DNA of 64,000 nucleotides from Chitinophagaceae bacterium. GTDB lineage: Bacteria > Bacteroidota > Bacteroidia > Chitinophagales > Chitinophagaceae. The stretch lies in assembly GCA_947447265.1 (NCBI GenBank), contig CANFKC010000003.1, positions 1 through 64,000 of the forward strand, in the 5' to 3' direction. Positions 34,185 through 42,454 of this stretch are shown here, in pieces. The notes beneath the pieces were generated by a model, which saw only the letters and a list, made by a program, of their open reading frames with translations, was not told the DNA's origin and did no database searches. A program made the translations under genes and the position numbers. Numbering within the stretch: the stretch's first letter is position 1; every line of letters begins with the position of its first letter.

Positions 34185-34192
34185 TATCTTTG
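34185..34192 (+). promoter_or_regulatory. -7 box of the M16 gene
   Basis: TATCTTTG matches TAnnTTTG and lies 16 bp before the ATG at 34209. Confidence 0.4.
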
Positions 34193-34208
34193 GTAAAAAG
34201 TACATTAC

Positions 34209-35492
34209 ATGGCATTGGATAGAAGCACCGCACCGGTTATACATGACGCAATTGAATTTGACTATAAACTTCCTCCCCTCAATACTACAAAGCTTGATAA
34301 CGGGCTTCCCCTTTACTGGGTTGGCGCTGGTGTGCAGGATGTGTTACAGATAGACTGGGTTTTTCCTGCAGGTTTATGGTATGAGCCTAAAGCTTCGGTA
34401 GCGCAGGCTACAGCAGGCATTATGAAGAACGGCACTGCCAAGTACACATCAGAACAAATAAATGAGGCGCTTGAGTTTTATGGCGCGCAGCTCAAGATTG
34501 CAGCGGGTAACGATAATGCTACTATTACGTTGTACTCCCTATCCAAACACCTGCCGCAGCTTTTGCCAATGGTACTGGAAATAATTACTGAAGCAAATTT
34601 CCCTGAGCACGAAGTAGAGATACACAAGCGTAATGCCATACAAAGGTTACTGGTAAATCTCCGCCAATGCGAATTTGTTGCCAACCAAAAAATTGACGCA
34701 TTACTCTTTGGCGAAAATCACCCTTATGGCAGGTTTTCGAAGCAGGAAAGCATAGAAGCCATAACCCGTGAAGACCTGGTTGCGTTTCATAAAGCCAACT
34801 ACAACCTCGCTAATGCCCGGATTTTTATGGGTGGCAGGGTAGGCGAAAGCGACGTACAGGCACTGAACGAGGTGTTTGGTAAGAGCGCATTGACGCCATC
34901 AACAATAGTACCTGGCGAATTCCAGTTGCCTGCGAAAGCAGAAAGAGTGCAGCGCTTTTCAAACGATGCCAATGGTGTGCAGGGTGCAATTCGAGTTGCA
35001 AGATTATTCCCTAACCGCCATCACCCCGACTATACACCAATGGTGGTGCTGAATACGCTTTTCGGCGGTTATTTCGGTTCCAGACTTATGAGCAATATAA
35101 GGGAGGAAAAAGGCTATACCTATGGCATTCACAGTTCTTTGATACCTGAAATAAATGGGGGGTCGATGATGATACAAACCGAAACCGGCAGTGAAGTAAC
35201 CGAATTGGCTGTAAAGGAAATTTACAAAGAAATGGAGGCCTTGCGTACCGAACTTGCCGATGACGAAGAGCTATTATTGGTAAAGAACTACCTGCTGGGT
35301 GGCATATTAGGCGATTTGGATGGTCCGTTTTCAATATTGCAACGCTGGCGTTCGCTTATTCTGAATGGCTTTACCGAGGAGCAGTTCAATAACAATATCA
35401 ACATCTACAAAACTATAACTACAAAAGAGCTTCAAGCACTGGCTCAGAAATATTACGACCCGAATGAATTTTATGAGATAGTGGTTATTTAA
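34209..35492 (+). CDS. M16-family peptidase homologue lacking the zinc motif
   Basis: The 427-residue protein has the two-domain M16 fold (N-terminal about 20-200, C-terminal from about 210). Where active enzymes carry HxxEH (as in GLAHFLEH) this one reads ATAGIMKNGTAKYT, so the zinc ligands and the catalytic glutamate are missing. It does keep the substrate-binding Arg/Tyr segment REEKGYTYGI. This is the pattern of the non-catalytic partner in heterodimeric M16 proteases such as the mitochondrial processing peptidase type. The catalytic partner is usually encoded next door but is not in this window. No signal peptide is seen, so it is probably cytosolic. Confidence 0.85.
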   Translation: MALDRSTAPVIHDAIEFDYKLPPLNTTKLDNGLPLYWVGAGVQDVLQIDWVFPAGLWYEPKASVAQATAGIMKNGTAKYTSEQINEALEFYGAQLKIAAGNDNATITLYSLSKHLPQLLPMVLEIITEANFPEHEVEIHKRNAIQRLLVNLRQCEFVANQKIDALLFGENHPYGRFSKQESIEAITREDLVAFHKANYNLANARIFMGGRVGESDVQALNEVFGKSALTPSTIVPGEFQLPAKAERVQRFSNDANGVQGAIRVARLFPNRHHPDYTPMVVLNTLFGGYFGSRLMSNIREEKGYTYGIHSSLIPEINGGSMMIQTETGSEVTELAVKEIYKEMEALRTELADDEELLLVKNYLLGGILGDLDGPFSILQRWRSLILNGFTEEQFNNNINIYKTITTKELQALAQKYYDPNEFYEIVVI

Positions 35493-35516
35493 AGTATAGC
35501 TTAACGTGCAGCAAGT

Positions 35517-35990
35517 TTACTTGAACAGGTCTTTTTCAAGATTTGTAAAGGCGTCGTTGATTTCAGCTGCATAAGGGTTATGTTCATGATACAATATCGA
35601 AATATAGTTGTTGTTATCAAACGATATTACCTGATCGAGTTTTACAATTCCTGAATTTGGTACCATTTGGTACCAACTATTGAATTTCCTGCTTCTGTGA
35701 ATTTCTTGCTGGTTATTGGTGTCGCAGACGTAGAGTAAAATATTGTGAGTGTTATTTTTAAAGTACTCAATAACTATTTTGATGATAGTATCCCGAACAC
35801 GTGAGTCAGCAGGAACTATTTTTGACTGAGTTAAAAATCCGAAAAGATAAACACGTGACGAAATATCAGGATATTGCGGAAAATAATTGCTCCCATCGCT
35901 AAAGTAAACGAAATAACGAACGTCGTTTACGGTTGCAAACGAGTAAGAATTATCCGCTTCATTATATAGGAAATTATATGGCTTTGACAA
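35517..35990 (-). CDS. DUF6169 family protein
   Basis: The product, about 157 residues from the TTG at 35990, starts SKPYNFLYNEADNSYSFATV, the usual opening of DUF6169. Further family points are RDTIIKIVIEYFKNN, LYVCDTNNQQEIHRSRKFNS and ISILYHEHNPYAAEI. The frame continues upstream to an ATG at 36107 but that extra part overlaps the small gene upstream and does not look like the family. The TTG lies within the end of the small gene, so translation may be coupled. Function is unknown. In Bacteroidota such genes often pair with a small protein, which suggests a two-component unit. Confidence 0.7.
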   Translation of the reverse strand: MSKPYNFLYNEADNSYSFATVNDVRYFVYFSDGSNYFPQYPDISSRVYLFGFLTQSKIVPADSRVRDTIIKIVIEYFKNNTHNILLYVCDTNNQQEIHRSRKFNSWYQMVPNSGIVKLDQVISFDNNNYISILYHEHNPYAAEINDAFTNLEKDLFK

Positions 35991-36180
35991 GTTTAACGCC
36001 TTTAGCCTGCAACTGATCAAGTGAAATATTGCCGTTGAAATAGGCATTGATATCACTTTTGTCATTAAGGATTTTTTTAAGGACATTCTTTTCCCCTTCT
36101 GCTGCAACGGGGGAAACCGGCAATATGTTAAGTTCCTTTTTATTCTTCACAAGGCAAAAATAGCTCTTTTTTAATACCAT
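35974..36180 (-). CDS. Small protein paired with DUF6169
   Basis: The 68-residue frame starts at ATG 36180; a GTG ten codons in is another possible start. The C-terminal part KILNDKSDINAYFNGNISLD followed by QLQAKGVKLVKAI looks like a helical small protein with the typical end KGxKLxK seen in short Bacteroidota proteins encoded before DUF6169-type genes. It overlaps the DUF6169 start region by 17 bp. No DNA-binding motif is clear. It may be a partner or antitoxin-like protein, which is speculative. Confidence 0.55.
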   Translation of the reverse strand: MVLKKSYFCLVKNKKELNILPVSPVAAEGEKNVLKKILNDKSDINAYFNGNISLDQLQAKGVKLVKAI

Positions 36181-36254
36181 AACATGTTAAAGAGGTTAAT
36201 ATTTTACGATATAGTAAACTATTAACCTCTTTGTAAAAAATGTGATGAATGTAA

Positions 36255-37043
36255 TTACAGGTGCAGAGTAACACTACCTGCGCTGGTAATGTTGCCATAG
36301 CTGACATTTGCCGAACTGCTGAATGAAAAATAAGCGCTGACTGCCGGCTGATATATAACCTGGTACGTGCCTGCCGACAAACCGCTTATTACAAACGACC
36401 CATCAATATTTGATGGCACAGCCGCTGAAGTATCAGTACCATTAACGGCATAGACGGTTGCAAAAGCGGCCAATGGCAATACATTACCGCTTATGCGGCC
36501 GTTGGTAACGGCGCTGTACGCTCTGATAGTAGGTTTCAGCTTATAGCTGCCGGCGCCGGTTTCAACAATTGACTTCGCAGCATCAAAATCGAACCAGATG
36601 TCATAAGATCCGTTAGCGGCAAATGTTTGGTTCAGGTTAAGCTTCAGGCCACTTTCCTGTGCGCTTGGCGTATTTAATGCGTGGCTTACACCTGCAACCA
36701 CCACCGAATTGTTACTGCCAAGTACCAGCCTTATCTGGCCCACTGTGCCTGCCGGTAACACCATTGTTGACAGCAATGTATCCAGCCCGTTTTTAAATTT
36801 CAGTATGTTATATACACCCACGCGGTTCGGTGTTATCATCACTTCACTTTTGCCTTGCATGGTAAAGCCTATTTGCTGTATATCAATGTTTACCGCATCA
36901 TAATTTGCAGGCGCATCAGTAAGGTGCATTTTAAACTCAGCATTGCCGCTGTTCGTCGTATTATTGTCATCCTTCTTACAAGAGAAAAGTCCTGCACTAA
37001 ACAATGTAACGCATCCTGCAAACATCAAGAATTTCCTTTTCAT
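36255..37043 (-). CDS. DUF4382 lipoprotein with carboxypeptidase-regulatory-like tail
   Basis: The 262-residue protein has a lipoprotein signal (SAGLFSCKKDD, C22). A DUF4382 domain follows (about 35-175), opening with AEFKMHLTDAPANYDAVNID and containing VGVYNILKFKNGLDTLLSTM and QIRLVLGSNNSVVVAG. The C-terminal 80 residues (ISGNVLPLAAFATVYAVNGT and GSFVISGLSAGTYQVIYQ) form a carboxypeptidase-regulatory-like beta sandwich. Both are extracellular adhesive folds. It should be lipid-anchored at the cell surface or periplasm. Substrate is unknown. It is monocistronic. Confidence 0.9.
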   Translation of the reverse strand: MKRKFLMFAGCVTLFSAGLFSCKKDDNNTTNSGNAEFKMHLTDAPANYDAVNIDIQQIGFTMQGKSEVMITPNRVGVYNILKFKNGLDTLLSTMVLPAGTVGQIRLVLGSNNSVVVAGVSHALNTPSAQESGLKLNLNQTFAANGSYDIWFDFDAAKSIVETGAGSYKLKPTIRAYSAVTNGRISGNVLPLAAFATVYAVNGTDTSAAVPSNIDGSFVISGLSAGTYQVIYQPAVSAYFSFSSSANVSYGNITSAGSVTLHL

Positions 37044-37226
37044 AGTTTTAAACTTTTTTAGTTAATAACACAGGTTCAATAAGCGTACCAACAGTTAGAA
37101 TAAGTGGGAATTATATAGAGATGGGGTAGGATTATGTAAATTGACCTTACTTTCAACAGAGCTCCTGTCTAGTGTCGGCAATTGGCAGTGATAAATACTG
37201 ACCGTGTTTTTTCCTAATTTCGCAAT

Positions 37227-38684
37227 ATGAATCTTTCAGCTCCCGCACATATAGCTAATTACATTGGTGGTGAATTAGTGGCCCCTGTTAATGGCAAATA
37301 CATAGATAATATTAACCCGGCAACAGGTGAGGTGTATAGCCAGACGCCAGACAGCGATATTAGCGATGTAGAGGCGGCAGTTGCGGCAGCCAAAGCAGCT
37401 TTCCCGGCATGGAGCGTTACCACCCTTGAAGAGCGCTTTAAGATACTGAACCGCATTGCCGAGCTGATAGATAATAACCTCGATGCGCTTGCACTTGCCG
37501 AAACCAACGACAATGGTAAACCACTATCGCTTAGTAAGCGGGTAGATATACCTCGTGCATCGTCTAACTTCAGGTTCTTCGCAACCGGCATCATGCACTT
37601 CAGCACCGATAGCCACAATATGGAAGATAAGGCTATCAACTACACGCTCCGCCAGCCAGTGGGTGTGGTGGGCTGCATATCGCCATGGAATTTACCATTG
37701 TACCTGTTTACCTGGAAAATTGCCCCGGCACTCGCCGCAGGTAATTGTGTAGTAGCCAAGCCCAGCGAAGTAACGCCAATGACAGCCTACCTGCTCAGCA
37801 TTATTTGCAAGGAAGCTGGTTTGCCTGCTGGTGTTTTAAACATTATACATGGCACTGGCCCGGGCTGCGGCTCAGCTATTGTAGCGCATCCGCAAATAAA
37901 AGCGATATCATTTACAGGCAGTACACGTGCAGGAAAAGACATTGCGTCGGTAGCTGCACCTATGTTTAAGAAAATATCGTTAGAACTGGGTGGCAAAAAC
38001 CCCAACATCATTTTTGCCGATTGCAATTGGAGCAAGATGATGAATACAACCATCCAATCCAGCTTCGCTAACCAGGGGCAGATATGCCTTTGTGGTAGCC
38101 GCATATTGGTGGAAGAAAGCATCTACGAAAAGTTTAAAGAAGAGTTTATTGCCCGGGTACAGAAACTAACGGTTGGCGACCCGCTGGCCGATACCAGCAA
38201 GCAGGGCGCAGTAGTGAGTAAGCTGCATTACGATAAAGTACTCAGCTGCATAGAACTGGCCAGGCAGGAAGGTGGCAAAGTGTTACTGGGTGGTGCTGCC
38301 ATAAAAGGAACAGGCCGCTGTGAAAACGGTTTATTCATTGCCCCAACCATAATAGAAGGCCTCGGCGCAGGATGCCGCACCAATATGGAAGAGATATTTG
38401 GCCCCGTAGTAACGCTGCAGTCTTTTAAAACAGAGGACGAAGCGCTGCAACTGGCCAATACCAGCGACTACGGCCTTGCCGCAACCATCTGGACACAAGA
38501 CATAAGCCGCGCCAACCGTGTAGCAGCCAAAGTGCAAAGCGGCATAATATGGGTGAACTGCTGGTTGCTCCGCGACCTACGTACCCCGTTCGGCGGTTTC
38601 AAAAACTCAGGCGTTGGCCGCGAAGGTGGCTGGGATGCCCTGCGCTTCTTTACAGAGCCGAAGAATGTGTGTATTGAGTTGTAG
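37227..38684 (+). CDS. NAD(P)-dependent aldehyde dehydrogenase
   Basis: The 485-residue protein is a complete aldehyde dehydrogenase. The cofactor-site motif is SPWNLP (152-157), the catalytic glutamate is E253 in LELGGKNP and the catalytic cysteine is C287 in NQGQICLCG. It most resembles the group of 2-hydroxymuconic-semialdehyde and betaine-aldehyde-like dehydrogenases, but no aromatic degradation genes are near, so the substrate is open. It oxidises an aldehyde to an acid with NAD(P). It is a single gene in the cytosol. Confidence 0.93.
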   Translation: MNLSAPAHIANYIGGELVAPVNGKYIDNINPATGEVYSQTPDSDISDVEAAVAAAKAAFPAWSVTTLEERFKILNRIAELIDNNLDALALAETNDNGKPLSLSKRVDIPRASSNFRFFATGIMHFSTDSHNMEDKAINYTLRQPVGVVGCISPWNLPLYLFTWKIAPALAAGNCVVAKPSEVTPMTAYLLSIICKEAGLPAGVLNIIHGTGPGCGSAIVAHPQIKAISFTGSTRAGKDIASVAAPMFKKISLELGGKNPNIIFADCNWSKMMNTTIQSSFANQGQICLCGSRILVEESIYEKFKEEFIARVQKLTVGDPLADTSKQGAVVSKLHYDKVLSCIELARQEGGKVLLGGAAIKGTGRCENGLFIAPTIIEGLGAGCRTNMEEIFGPVVTLQSFKTEDEALQLANTSDYGLAATIWTQDISRANRVAAKVQSGIIWVNCWLLRDLRTPFGGFKNSGVGREGGWDALRFFTEPKNVCIEL

Positions 38685-38715
38685 GGTAGGGCCAAATTTA
38701 ATTTACAGCACTTTA

Positions 38716-39654
38716 TTATAGCGCAAATTGCGCCACAATTTGTGTGCTATAACTGATCTGTATTAGAAAAACTAATTCGGTCAGCTCCTGCCTTGTAGAA
38801 ACAGCGCTTTTAAAGTTAAGCACGCTGCCTATCAGCGCATAGATATCAGCTGGTAATAAGCCTTGTTTACGCAGGTATTGTATTGATGTAGCACCTGCCG
38901 ACTTTGAAAGTTTACTGCCATCCGCACCAATTAAAAGCGGATGATGTAAAAAGGTATTATTCCGAAAGGAGTTTTCACCGAACAATTCAGACAAATGCAA
39001 TTGGGCGAGCGTTGATTCCCATAAGTCTTGACCCCTTACAATAAAATCGACCCCAAAATGAATGTCGTCAATTATGGAGTTTAACTGGTAGGCGGGGTAG
39101 CCATCTTTTTTACGGACAATACAATTGCGCATGCTTTTCGGCACTTGTGTGGCAATCGTTCCCTTATTAAACGCATTTACACGAACGTTTGCTATGTCGG
39201 GTGTGCGAAGCCGCCAGCAGCACCCCGGTGTGTCCAGCGGCAGATCTTTATGAATGCAGGTGCCCGGGTATATACCTTCTGGTTCCTGCCGCAGTATTTC
39301 ACTGCGTGAACAGGTGCAGGCAAAAACATGGTCGTTGTTAGCAAGGTGCGTTAAGGCATTGTTATACAATGGCATACGATGCAATTGAGCGTATTCATTT
39401 TCAAATTGCGCTTCGTCGCCGGGGCCTTCATCCCACGCTATTTCCATAAAGTTCAGGGTCTCGAAAATATCCCGCACATATTCGGGTTGAGTCCGCTCCC
39501 TATCCAGGTCATCTATGCGCAAAAGTATGCGCGAGCTTGTTTGTTCGGCAAGTGCAGCAGTAATAGCAAGCGAAAGCACATTACCCAAATGCAAAAAGCC
39601 ACTGGGTGTTGGGGCAAACCGGGTCTTTTTATGTTGGTGTGCTATTGCTTTCAT
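38716..39654 (-). CDS. gluQ: Glutamyl-Q tRNA(Asp) synthetase-like protein
   Basis: The 312-residue protein matches the catalytic core of glutamyl-tRNA synthetase without the anticodon-binding domain. The HIGH-type motif is FLHLGN (20-25, in RFAPTPSGFLHLGN), a zinc site is built by CTCSR and later YPGTC, and the KMSKS-type motif is GSKLSKSAG at about 250. GluQ-RS attaches glutamate to the queuosine base of tRNA(Asp), not to a tRNA 3' end. It diverges from nadC, with about 120 bp between. Confidence 0.88.
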   Translation of the reverse strand: MKAIAHQHKKTRFAPTPSGFLHLGNVLSLAITAALAEQTSSRILLRIDDLDRERTQPEYVRDIFETLNFMEIAWDEGPGDEAQFENEYAQLHRMPLYNNALTHLANNDHVFACTCSRSEILRQEPEGIYPGTCIHKDLPLDTPGCCWRLRTPDIANVRVNAFNKGTIATQVPKSMRNCIVRKKDGYPAYQLNSIIDDIHFGVDFIVRGQDLWESTLAQLHLSELFGENSFRNNTFLHHPLLIGADGSKLSKSAGATSIQYLRKQGLLPADIYALIGSVLNFKSAVSTRQELTELVFLIQISYSTQIVAQFAL

Positions 39655-39748
39655 ATCCTGTACTCAAGGCCTTATTGCCTGCGCTGCAAAGTAGTTTTTT
39701 TGGTATTCCGGTAATTAAAAGAAAACATAAACATATCATTTTATCCTG

Positions 39749-39756
39749 TAATTTTG
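39749..39756 (+). promoter_or_regulatory. -7 box of nadC
   Basis: TAATTTTG fits the Bacteroidota -7 consensus and lies 18 bp before the TTG start at 39775. Confidence 0.45.
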
Positions 39757-39774
39757 CGCGCTAATTACTAAAAA

Positions 39775-40614
39775 TTGACAACACAGGAATTTATAAAGGC
39801 GGCACTGCACGAAGATGTAGGAGGGGGCGATTATTCCACACTGGCAAGCATACCTGTGGAAGCAAAGGGCAGGGCAGTACTCAAGATAAAAGAAGAAGGT
39901 ATTATTGCCGGCATAACACTGGCCCAGGAGATCTTCCAGTTTCTGGAACCGGAAGCTAAGTTCAGTGTTTATAAGGCAGATGGTGATAGGGTTACCGTAG
40001 GTGAAGTTGCGTTTGAAGTTGATGCAAGCGTGCACACCATACTTAAGGCGGAGCGCCTTTCGCTGAATTGCATGCAACGTATGAGCGGTATAGCCACGCT
40101 AACCAACCAATACGTTAACGCTATAAAAGAATATAAAACCAAAATACTGGACACCCGCAAAACCACACCACTTTTCAGGAAGCATGAGAAAGATGCGGTG
40201 CGTATTGGCGGCGGTGTTAATCACCGTATGGGCCTGTACGATATGGTGATGCTTAAAGACAACCACATTGATTTTTGCGGGGGGATAGAAAAAGCTATTG
40301 AGCATACCTGCAATTACCTAAAAGCCAATAACCTGGCACTGAAAATAGAAGTGGAAACCCGCACGCTCGATGATGTGAGGCGCGTACTGGCAGTAGGGAA
40401 TATTGACCGCATTATGCTGGATAATTATACGCCTGAATTATTGGATGAAGCTGTGCAGATGATAGCAGGCAGGTATGAAACAGAAGCCTCTGGCGGCATA
40501 CAACTCAACAATGTTGCAGACTATGCCCGTACCGGCGTAGATTATATTTCAGCGGGTGCAATTATACACCATGCCGTTAGTATGGACCTTAGCTTAAAAG
40601 CGAAAATTTTATGA
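39775..40614 (+). CDS. nadC: Nicotinate-nucleotide pyrophosphorylase (quinolinate phosphoribosyltransferase)
   Basis: The 279-residue protein is a typical NadC. It begins FIKAALHEDVGGGDYSTLAS, contains LNCMQRMSGIATLT, and has the active-site stretches DTRKTTP and GGGVNHRMGLYD followed by MLKDNH, where Arg and Lys bind quinolinate. The end EASGGIQLNNVADYA is the phosphate site. It converts quinolinate and PRPP to nicotinate mononucleotide in de novo NAD synthesis. The start codon is TTG at 39775; no ATG fits. It overlaps the lipid kinase gene by 4 bp, so translation is coupled. nadA and nadB are not in the window. Confidence 0.95.
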   Translation: MTTQEFIKAALHEDVGGGDYSTLASIPVEAKGRAVLKIKEEGIIAGITLAQEIFQFLEPEAKFSVYKADGDRVTVGEVAFEVDASVHTILKAERLSLNCMQRMSGIATLTNQYVNAIKEYKTKILDTRKTTPLFRKHEKDAVRIGGGVNHRMGLYDMVMLKDNHIDFCGGIEKAIEHTCNYLKANNLALKIEVETRTLDDVRRVLAVGNIDRIMLDNYTPELLDEAVQMIAGRYETEASGGIQLNNVADYARTGVDYISAGAIIHHAVSMDLSLKAKIL

Positions 40615-41489
40615 GCAGGAAACACCTTGTATTCATTATAAACCCGCGTGCAGGTGTTGAAAGGGAAAAGGAGATAAAGGCTGCTATTACTGCTGCTATT
40701 GATACAGCGGTATACAGTCATGAGGTGATACATACACAGTTCGCAAAACATGGAACTGAACTTGCCAGGCAGGCAGCAGCCAAAGGCGCTTATGCTGTTG
40801 TCGCTGTGGGTGGTGATGGCTCGGTAAACGACGTGGTACAGGGCCTTGCAGGCACTAATACCGCCTTGGCTATTATACCCAAAGGATCGGGCAATGGTAT
40901 GGCGCGTACCATGAAAATTCCGCTCGACGTTGCCGAAGCGATGAAAGTGATAAACACGGGTAAGATACTTGATATCGACCTTGCCTATGCAAATGAAAGG
41001 TTGTTTGTAAGCAATGCAGGCGTGGCTTTCGATGCGCTGATCTCTAAAAAATTTGCGACAAGCGTTAAACGTGGCCTGGGCGTATATAGCTGGCTGGTAA
41101 CCAAATACCTGTGGCTATACAAACCCTGGAATTTTGAAATAACTGTTGATGGAAAAGTGCTTACAGAAAAAGCCTTTATGGTGAATGTGGCCAATGGTCA
41201 GCAGTTCGGTTATAATTTTAAAATAGCGCCGATGGCCGATTATACCGATGGTATACTCGATGTTATCATCATCCGTAGTTTTCCGAAAATACTGGGCGGG
41301 CTGATAGCGCTCCGCGCAATGACTGGCACAATTGCGTCAAGTCCTTATGTTACCCATTTAAGGGGTAAAGAAATTACCATCAAACACCCCCAGCTCAAAC
41401 TGATGCAAACCGACGGCGATGCCCACGAATGCGCCAACGATATCAGGTTCACAGTAAAGCAAGGTGCTCAAAAAGTAATAGTACCGTAA
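40611..41489 (+). CDS. Diacylglycerol/lipid kinase family protein (YegS/BmrU-like)
   Basis: The 292-residue protein is a DAGK-catalytic-domain kinase of the YegS/BmrU group. ATP-site motifs are VFIINPRAGVE at the N-terminus, VVAVGGDGSVNDVVQG (about 60-77) and IIPKGSGNGMARTM (about 85-98). The C-terminal lobe carries a metal/lipid-site region with TDGILDVIII. It phosphorylates diacylglycerol or a related lipid at the inner membrane. It follows nadC with a 4-bp ATGA overlap. A biological tie between them is not known, the pairing may just be a shared operon. Confidence 0.9.
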   Translation: MSRKHLVFIINPRAGVEREKEIKAAITAAIDTAVYSHEVIHTQFAKHGTELARQAAAKGAYAVVAVGGDGSVNDVVQGLAGTNTALAIIPKGSGNGMARTMKIPLDVAEAMKVINTGKILDIDLAYANERLFVSNAGVAFDALISKKFATSVKRGLGVYSWLVTKYLWLYKPWNFEITVDGKVLTEKAFMVNVANGQQFGYNFKIAPMADYTDGILDVIIIRSFPKILGGLIALRAMTGTIASSPYVTHLRGKEITIKHPQLKLMQTDGDAHECANDIRFTVKQGAQKVIVP

Positions 41490-41503
41490 TTAAGGTACAC
41501 CTG

Positions 41504-41534
41504 GTTTTGCCACACTTTCAAAGTGTGGCAAAAC
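41504..41534. terminator. Hairpin after the lipid kinase gene
   Basis: Perfect 15-bp arms (41504-41518 and 41520-41534, core TTTTGCCACACTTT) lie 15 bp past the stop of the lipid kinase gene. A real loop would use the inner bases. No T run follows, so it may work together with the C-rich tract downstream. Confidence 0.65.
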
Positions 41535-41592
41535 TTATAATAAGCAGCTATCAGTTTTATTAATTTATCCAGCGATAAGGAGACCCAAAAGT

Positions 41593-41620
41593 GTAGAGAC
41601 GCAAGATTTTGCGTCTCTAC
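41593..41620. repeat. Palindromic repeat of the GTAGAGACGCAA type
   Basis: Twelve-bp arms GTAGAGACGCAA and its complement surround a GATT loop. From memory, closely similar palindromes are scattered between genes in many bacterial genomes, so this is probably a dispersed REP-like element, not a gene-specific signal. Confidence 0.55.
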
Positions 41621-41720
41621 ATAAAACGTGAAAAATAATCTTGATGACGGTTCATTATTACATATTAGATTGCCACAAAAAAGAGTGGCACCAAGCTTTC
41701 GCAAGGTGCCACAGCACACA

Positions 41721-42000
41721 CCACAATCCCCTCAAACTCTCACTTCACACACTCACACAATTCACGCACACTCATCGTTCAGCACATAAGCGCTATTCAC
41801 CACTCCAGCTCCGCAACACTTACTGCACTCGGTCTGCACAAATCGGCGCTAAACACACACACATCTTCTCACCACATTCAAAATCACACAAATCACTCGC
41901 AGTCACATCATTTTCATCACACATCAGGTCCTCAACTCTTGTTCACATCACTTTCACTTTTCCAGCCGGTCTGCCACATCATTCACACATTATCTTGCCA
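41721..42000 (+). other. C-rich, G-poor tract (possible Rho-utilisation region)
   Basis: Hand count on the plus strand gives about 106 C and 24 G in 280 bases, a C:G ratio above 4, with many TCACA and CACAC repeats. Adjacent genes show no such bias. C-rich, G-poor, unstructured RNA with many YC steps is what Rho binds, and the tract follows the nadC and lipid-kinase unit on the plus strand. A non-coding transcript on either strand is the other option. Confidence 0.45.
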
Positions 42001-42278
42001 CTATGCATGGTCTGTTAAGACCCCGCATTCTCAAACACTTTCAATTTTTTAAAGGAAAACCCCTTGTTGTTGTTACCTGCCAATATTGTTTGTTGCAGGC
42101 CGCACATTCACTAAAACTGGCACCTGGTTGCGAAGGTTATTAAAGAAACCATCAGGTCTTGCATCTTTGTGTAGTAAACCAATATTCCATTTCTATTGTG
42201 TTTCATACCGCTCAGTTTTATTGGGATTGTCTGCTTTTCTGATGTAAACATACACCCACCTGGAAGTCCATTCCAAAA

Positions 42279-42316
42279 AAACTTCACGAACGGTCGTAAA
42301 ACTTCACGAACGGTTG
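42279..42316. repeat. Two 18-bp direct repeats with 20-bp period
   Basis: AAACTTCACGAACGGTCGT at 42279-42296 recurs at 42299-42316 with one base changed (TTGT). The 20-bp period places the copies on nearly the same face of DNA. Each contains a short dyad-like ACGA-N4-TCGT in the first copy. They may be binding sites for an unknown protein. Confidence 0.45.
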
Positions 42317-42454
42317 TTTTTTCGCTGTTTTGCTTAAAATTTTGCTCTTAGCCGCGTATATGCAGCATGCGTATCTGAAGGAATTTTATGAGGAAAATAC
42401 ATACGTTTCAGCAGTCGCCATTTTAGCCGCAAAAAGCGCTGTATTATGCAGGTT

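Larger units (their letters stand above)
41490..42454. other. 965-bp gene-free stretch between convergent genes
   Basis: No credible gene lies here. From left to right it holds a hairpin (41504-41534), a second palindrome (41593-41620), a third imperfect hairpin (41685-41712), a C-rich and G-poor tract (about 41715-42005), and a 20-bp-period direct repeat (42279-42316). Each is listed on its own where supported. Confidence 0.7.

Noticed and set aside
41641-42018. 125-codon open frame on the plus strand, rich in His, Ser and Thr
   Set aside because: It only reflects the C-rich, G-poor base bias. The protein has no plausible fold pattern, and the other plus-strand frames of the tract show similar low-complexity text.
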